From Rhizobiaceae bacterium (GTDB lineage Bacteria > Pseudomonadota > Alphaproteobacteria > Rhizobiales > Rhizobiaceae): DNA of 9,701 nucleotides. The stretch spans positions 1 to 9,701 of the forward strand of contig SCRB01000817.1 of assembly GCA_004299545.1 (NCBI GenBank), read 5' to 3'. How positions within the stretch are numbered: position 1 is the stretch's first letter; every line of letters starts with the position of its first letter. The notes under the pieces are model-generated. The model had not been told where the DNA came from and searched no databases. It saw only the letters and a program-made list of their open reading frames with translations. Below, piece by piece: positions 6,213 through 9,701 of the stretch. The translations under genes were made by a program, and so were the position numbers.

Positions 6213-7765
6213 CGACAGACACAGCCTCGACGCAGGAAGCGCCCGCATCCCGCCGGCGCGGCGGTGGCCATCTCGGGCGCAAGGCCATGCGGTCGGCGCG
6301 CGTCGCCTCGCTGCCGACACTCGTGCGCGAGATACCTGTCTACGAGATCGTCCCTGACGAGGCCGTGGAACTGATCCATGAGGCGTCGCTCGGTATCCTT
6401 GAAGAAGTGGGATGCGAATTCCGCGACGACGAGGCGATCGCGCTATGGAAGGAGGCAGGAGCCGACGTTTCCGGGACGCGGGTCCATATCGACCGCAGCC
6501 TGTTGATGGAACTCGTGGCCAAGGTTCCCGCCGAATTTACGCTCAATGCGCGCAATCCCGAGCGTTCGGTGCGGATCGGGGGAAAGAACTCGGTCTTCGT
6601 GCCGATGTATGGCGCACCCTATGTGCGCGACCTCGACAACAAGCGGCGCTACGGCACGCTCGCCGATCTCCAGAATTTCCACAAGATGGCGCAGATGGCG
6701 CCGGCATTGCATTCGGCAAGCTCGATCATCTGCGAGCCGATGGAGATAGCGGTCCCGAAGCGCCATCTCCACATCATCCATTCGGCGCTTAAGCATTCCG
6801 ACAAGCCGTTCATGGGTATCGTGACGTCGAAGGAACGCGCCGAAGACACGATGGCGATGGCGGGGATCGTCTTCGGCGAAGATTATGTCCGCGACAATCC
6901 GGTCCTGGTATCGATCACCAACTGCAACTCGCCGCTCGTTTGGGACGCGACGATGCTGGACGCCATGAAGGTCTATGCGCGCCACAGCCAACCGGTGATC
7001 CTTGCGCCCTTCGCGCTCTGCGGCGCTTCCACCTCGGCTTCGGCGGTGGGCGCGGTCGCACAGGTCAATGCCGAAGCGCTTGCCGGCGTCGCCTTCACGC
7101 AACTTTTGCGCCCGGGCTCACCGCAGATCTACGGGCAGTTCATGGTCACGGTGGACATGAAGACCGGCGCGCCCATGGGCGGCACGCCGGAAGCAGCGCA
7201 GATGATGTATCTCATGGGGGCGCTGGCGCGGAAATACCGGCTTCCGTGGCGCACGTCGGGCTTCCATGTCGGGTCGAAGCTGAACGACGCGCAGGCGGGC
7301 TATGAAGCCAACATGCTGATGCACGCCGCCATCCTTTCCGGCGCCAACTACATCTGGCATGTGGCCGGCTGGCTCGAAGCGGGCCTTACATGCGGCTATT
7401 CGAAGTTCGCGACGGATTGCGAGCAGCTTGTCGGCTGGTACAAATATGCGGGCGGCCTTTCCTTCGACGATTTCAAGGAGGCCATGGCGGCGGTGCGCGA
7501 GGTCGGGCCGCAGGGCCATTTCCTCGGCACCCAGCACACGCTGGAGCATTTCGAGTCCGCGTTCTTCATGCCGACCACAATGGACTTCAATTCCTTCGAG
7601 CAATGGTCCGCCGAGGGCGCCAAGGACCATGACACGCGTGGCCGCGAGAAAGCGCGCGCCATGCTCCTCGATTATGTCGAGCCGACGCTCGATGACGGCG
7701 TCGCCGAGGGCCTCCGGGATTTCATCGCGCAGCGGACGGAGCGGTTGCCGGATACTGTCAGTTGA
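6209..7765 (+). CDS. MttB-family methylamine methyltransferase homologue (non-pyrrolysine)
   Basis: A 518-residue protein of the trimethylamine methyltransferase (MttB/COG5598) family. Characterised members move a methyl group from a methylated amine to a corrinoid protein. The basic N-terminal tail (about residues 15-45), the long alpha/beta-barrel body and segments such as FHVGSKLNDAQAGYEANML (352-370) fit the family. The frame has no internal amber codon, so this is a non-pyrrolysine member; known ones include glycine betaine, proline betaine, carnitine and gamma-butyrobetaine methyltransferases. The ATG at 6209 overlaps the lysR stop (ATGA), with AAGGGAGAG just upstream, pointing to translational coupling. 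OYE2 follows after 172 bp. No corrinoid partner is present in the window, so true methyl transfer to cobalamin is inferred from the family. A quaternary amine is the likeliest substrate type. Confidence 0.9.
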   Translation: MTTDTASTQEAPASRRRGGGHLGRKAMRSARVASLPTLVREIPVYEIVPDEAVELIHEASLGILEEVGCEFRDDEAIALWKEAGADVSGTRVHIDRSLLMELVAKVPAEFTLNARNPERSVRIGGKNSVFVPMYGAPYVRDLDNKRRYGTLADLQNFHKMAQMAPALHSASSIICEPMEIAVPKRHLHIIHSALKHSDKPFMGIVTSKERAEDTMAMAGIVFGEDYVRDNPVLVSITNCNSPLVWDATMLDAMKVYARHSQPVILAPFALCGASTSASAVGAVAQVNAEALAGVAFTQLLRPGSPQIYGQFMVTVDMKTGAPMGGTPEAAQMMYLMGALARKYRLPWRTSGFHVGSKLNDAQAGYEANMLMHAAILSGANYIWHVAGWLEAGLTCGYSKFATDCEQLVGWYKYAGGLSFDDFKEAMAAVREVGPQGHFLGTQHTLEHFESAFFMPTTMDFNSFEQWSAEGAKDHDTRGREKARAMLLDYVEPTLDDGVAEGLRDFIAQRTERLPDTVS

Positions 7766-7791
7766 ACGATGATCGAAGGATGGATGGACAA

Positions 7792-7831
7792 CAGGCAGAT
7801 CAAGAACGCTATCATGCCCCTCATCTGCCTG
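7792..7831 (+). repeat. 9-bp inverted repeat overlapping the left edge of the mosaic element
   Basis: CAGGCAGAT (7792-7800) and ATCTGCCTG (7823-7831) are exact reverse complements separated by 22 nt. The right arm lies inside the RIME-like element and the left arm outside it. In RNA this stem would compete with the long-range pairing of the element ends. It may be a piece of a second partial element copy. Confidence 0.45.
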
Positions 7832-7926
7832 CCGGCATCTTCTCCCCGCAAGCGGGGAGAAGAAGGACTGGCCGCTACTACAACGTTCCCTCGCCCCGCT
7901 TGCGGGGAGAGGGCCAGGGTGAGGGG
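7817..7926. repeat. RIME-like intergenic mosaic element with two palindromes
   Basis: A 110-bp element bounded by CCCCTCA (7817-7823) and its inverted copy TGAGGGG (7920-7926). It holds a perfect 12-bp palindrome at 7838-7849/7852-7863 (core CTCCCCGC-AA-GCGGGGAG) and a second of 12 pairs with one mismatch at 7888-7899/7902-7913 (core CCCCGC-TT-GCGGGG). Size, two-palindrome layout and core sequence fit the RIME repeats known from rhizobial intergenic regions; I make this match from memory. The element fills most of the mttB-OYE2 gap, and its last bases (GAGGGG) lie 11 nt before the OYE2 ATG. The stems could act as a transcript stabiliser or partial terminator between the two genes. Confidence 0.75.
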
Positions 7927-7937
7927 AATGAAGCCAC

Positions 7938-9701
7938 ATGAATCAGAAAGACCCGCTTCTCCAGCCCTACCGGCTCAAGCACCTGACGCTGAAGAACCGC
8001 GTCATGTCGACGGCGCATGAACCGGCCTATTCCGAAGACGGCATGCCGAAGGAGCGTTACCGGCTCTATCATGCTGAGAAGGCGAAGGGCGGCATCGCGC
8101 TCACCATGACGGCGGGTTCGGCGGTGGTGTCGCGCGATTCCCCATCTGCCTTCGGCAACCTCCATGCTTATCGCGACGAGATCGTGCCCTGGCTGAAGGA
8201 GCTTGCCGATGCCTGCCACGAGCATGGCTCGGCGGTGATGATCCAGCTTACCCATCTTGGCCGCCGCACCAACTGGAACAAGGCCGACTGGCTGCCGGTC
8301 CTGTCGGCTTCGCCGGTGCGCGAGCCGGCGCACCGCTCCTTCCCGAAGACGGCGGAGGAATGGGACCTCGATCGGATCATCGCCGATTATGCGAGCGCGG
8401 CGGAGCGCATGAAGGCGGCCGGCCTCGATGGTTTCGAGTTCGAGGCCTACGGGCACTTGATGGATTCCTTCTGGTCGCCGGCGACGAACAGGCGCGAGGA
8501 CGAGTATGGCGGCTCGCTCGACAACAGATTGCGCTTCACCTTTCGCGTCATCGACGCGGTGCGCGAGGCGGTCGGGCCGGATTTCATCGTCGGTATCCGC
8601 ATGGTGGCCGACGAGGATTGGGAGAAGGGGCTGTCACGGGAGGAGGGCGTCGCAATCGCAAAACGCCTCGCCTCTTCCGGCAAGTTCGATTTCCTCAACA
8701 TCATCCGCGGCCATATCGAGACGGACGCGGCGCTGAACGAGGTCATTCCGATCCAGGGCATGCGGTCGGCGCCGCATCTCGATTTCGCCGGCGATGTGCG
8801 CGCCGCGACGAAATTCCCTGTCTTCCACGCCGCGCGCATTTCGGACGTAGCGACGGCGCGGCACGCGATCGCCGAGGGCAAGCTCGACATGGTCGGCATG
8901 ACCCGGCCGCATATCGCCGATCCTCATATCGTCAGGAAGGTGATGGCCGGCGAGGAGCACCGCATCCGTCCCTGCGTCGGCGCGACCTACTGTCTCGATC
9001 GCATCTATGAGGGCGGCGAGGCGCTTTGCATCCATAACGCTTCGACCGGGCGGGAAGCGTGGATGCCGCATATCATCCCGCGCAGCGACGGGCCGCTGAA
9101 GAAGGTGGTTGTCGTCGGCGCCGGCGCGGCCGGGCTCGAAGCGGCGCGCGTTACGGCCGAGCGGGGTCATTCGGTGACAGTGCTCGAAGCGTCGAACGAA
9201 GCCGGAGGGCAGGTCAGGCTCGCGGCGCTCAATCCGCGCCGCAAGGAACTGATCGGCATCGTCGACTGGCGGCTGTCGGAACTGGAGCATCTCGGCGTCG
9301 AACTGCGCTACGGCGTCTGGGCCGAAAAGGACGACGTGACGACGCTCGATCCGGATGTTGTGATCGTCGCCACGGGCGGCCTGCCCAACAACCCTCCGCT
9401 CGACGCTGGCGAAGAATTGGCGGTGTCGAGCTGGGATATCATCTCCGGCGCCGTGAAGCCGGCCGAGAATGTGCTGCTTTACGACGACAATGGCGGCCAT
9501 TCCGGCATGACCGCCGCTGAAATGGTCGCCAACGCCGGCGCGCGCCTGGAACTCGTCTCGCCCGAGCGTTTCTTCGCGCCGGAAATGGGCGGCATGAACC
9601 ATGTGCCCTATATGAAGGCCTTTCATGAGAAGGGCGTCAGGATCACCATCAACACACGCGTTACGGCTATTCGTCGCGAGGGCAACCAGCTTGTCGCGGC
9701 G
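7938..9701 (+). CDS. OYE2: DgcA/N-methylproline-demethylase-like flavoprotein, 3' end outside window
   Basis: 588 residues are visible from the ATG at 7938, with no stop before the window edge; by family length about 75-100 residues are missing. An Old-Yellow-Enzyme FMN barrel comes first (NRVMSTAHEPAYSEDG; QLTHLGRR with H106 and R109; YGHLMDSFWSP with Y171 and H173; EYGGSLDNR). A cysteine region follows (C346, C352, C364), then a FAD/NAD(P)-binding domain with GAGAAG at 394-399. The sequence style (VGATYC, GEALCIHN) resembles dimethylglycine and N-methylproline/stachydrine demethylases, which oxidatively remove an N-methyl group. It lacks one cysteine of the usual four-Cys Fe-S motif kept by OYE1. 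GAGGGG at 7921-7926, the end of the repeat element, is the only good Shine-Dalgarno candidate. It is probably co-expressed with mttB. The substrate is not determined. Confidence 0.92.
   Translation, partial: MNQKDPLLQPYRLKHLTLKNRVMSTAHEPAYSEDGMPKERYRLYHAEKAKGGIALTMTAGSAVVSRDSPSAFGNLHAYRDEIVPWLKELADACHEHGSAVMIQLTHLGRRTNWNKADWLPVLSASPVREPAHRSFPKTAEEWDLDRIIADYASAAERMKAAGLDGFEFEAYGHLMDSFWSPATNRREDEYGGSLDNRLRFTFRVIDAVREAVGPDFIVGIRMVADEDWEKGLSREEGVAIAKRLASSGKFDFLNIIRGHIETDAALNEVIPIQGMRSAPHLDFAGDVRAATKFPVFHAARISDVATARHAIAEGKLDMVGMTRPHIADPHIVRKVMAGEEHRIRPCVGATYCLDRIYEGGEALCIHNASTGREAWMPHIIPRSDGPLKKVVVVGAGAAGLEAARVTAERGHSVTVLEASNEAGGQVRLAALNPRRKELIGIVDWRLSELEHLGVELRYGVWAEKDDVTTLDPDVVIVATGGLPNNPPLDAGEELAVSSWDIISGAVKPAENVLLYDDNGGHSGMTAAEMVANAGARLELVSPERFFAPEMGGMNHVPYMKAFHEKGVRITINTRVTAIRREGNQLVAA

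Noticed and set aside
6209..7765. Pyrrolysine (in-frame amber) in the MttB homologue
   Set aside because: The reading frame has no internal TAG; the protein is complete without readthrough.
7838..7913. CRISPR-like or rho-independent terminator reading of the GC-rich palindromes
   Set aside because: There are only two non-identical palindromes, no regular spacers and no T-run after either stem; a RIME-like element explains them better.

Overview
This window looks like chromosomal or megaplasmid DNA from a GC-rich alphaproteobacterium of the order Hyphomicrobiales (Rhizobium/Sinorhizobium/Mesorhizobium type). The signs are an ExoP-like polysaccharide tyrosine kinase, TMADH/OYE-family demethylases of the kind common in rhizobia, and an intergenic element of about 110 bp that resembles the Rhizobium-specific intergenic mosaic elements (RIME). 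No tRNA, rRNA, CRISPR array, transposase or phage gene was seen.

Left part (1-2892). The window opens inside a polysaccharide chain-length/tyrosine autokinase gene (plus strand). Its stop lies 4 nt from the stop of a convergent PPP-family protein phosphatase (minus strand). Upstream of the phosphatase, on the same strand, is a small gene for a charged, helical protein of unknown function.

Right part (3017-9701). This is a candidate catabolic locus for methylated amines. A flavin/Fe-S oxidoreductase of the trimethylamine-dehydrogenase type (OYE1, minus strand, start chosen at 5008) is divergent from a GcvA-like LysR regulator (plus strand, start chosen at 5199). The 190-bp gap between them holds a textbook LysR box, ATTG-N9-CAAT, plus other dyads. 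The lysR stop overlaps the start of an MttB-family methyltransferase gene (ATGA), and the mttB ribosome-binding site can fold into a hairpin. After mttB comes a RIME-like repeat, and then a second OYE-type demethylase (OYE2, DgcA/N-methylproline-demethylase-like), which runs off the right edge.

How the genes may work together (inference): LysR senses a quaternary or tertiary amine and controls both directions. The MttB homologue, which has no pyrrolysine codon, would remove a methyl group from a quaternary amine. The two flavoproteins would oxidatively demethylate the tertiary and secondary amine products. No corrinoid protein or methyl-corrinoid:tetrahydrofolate methyltransferase is visible here. 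It must lie outside the window, or the MttB homologue works differently. The substrate cannot be read from this sequence.
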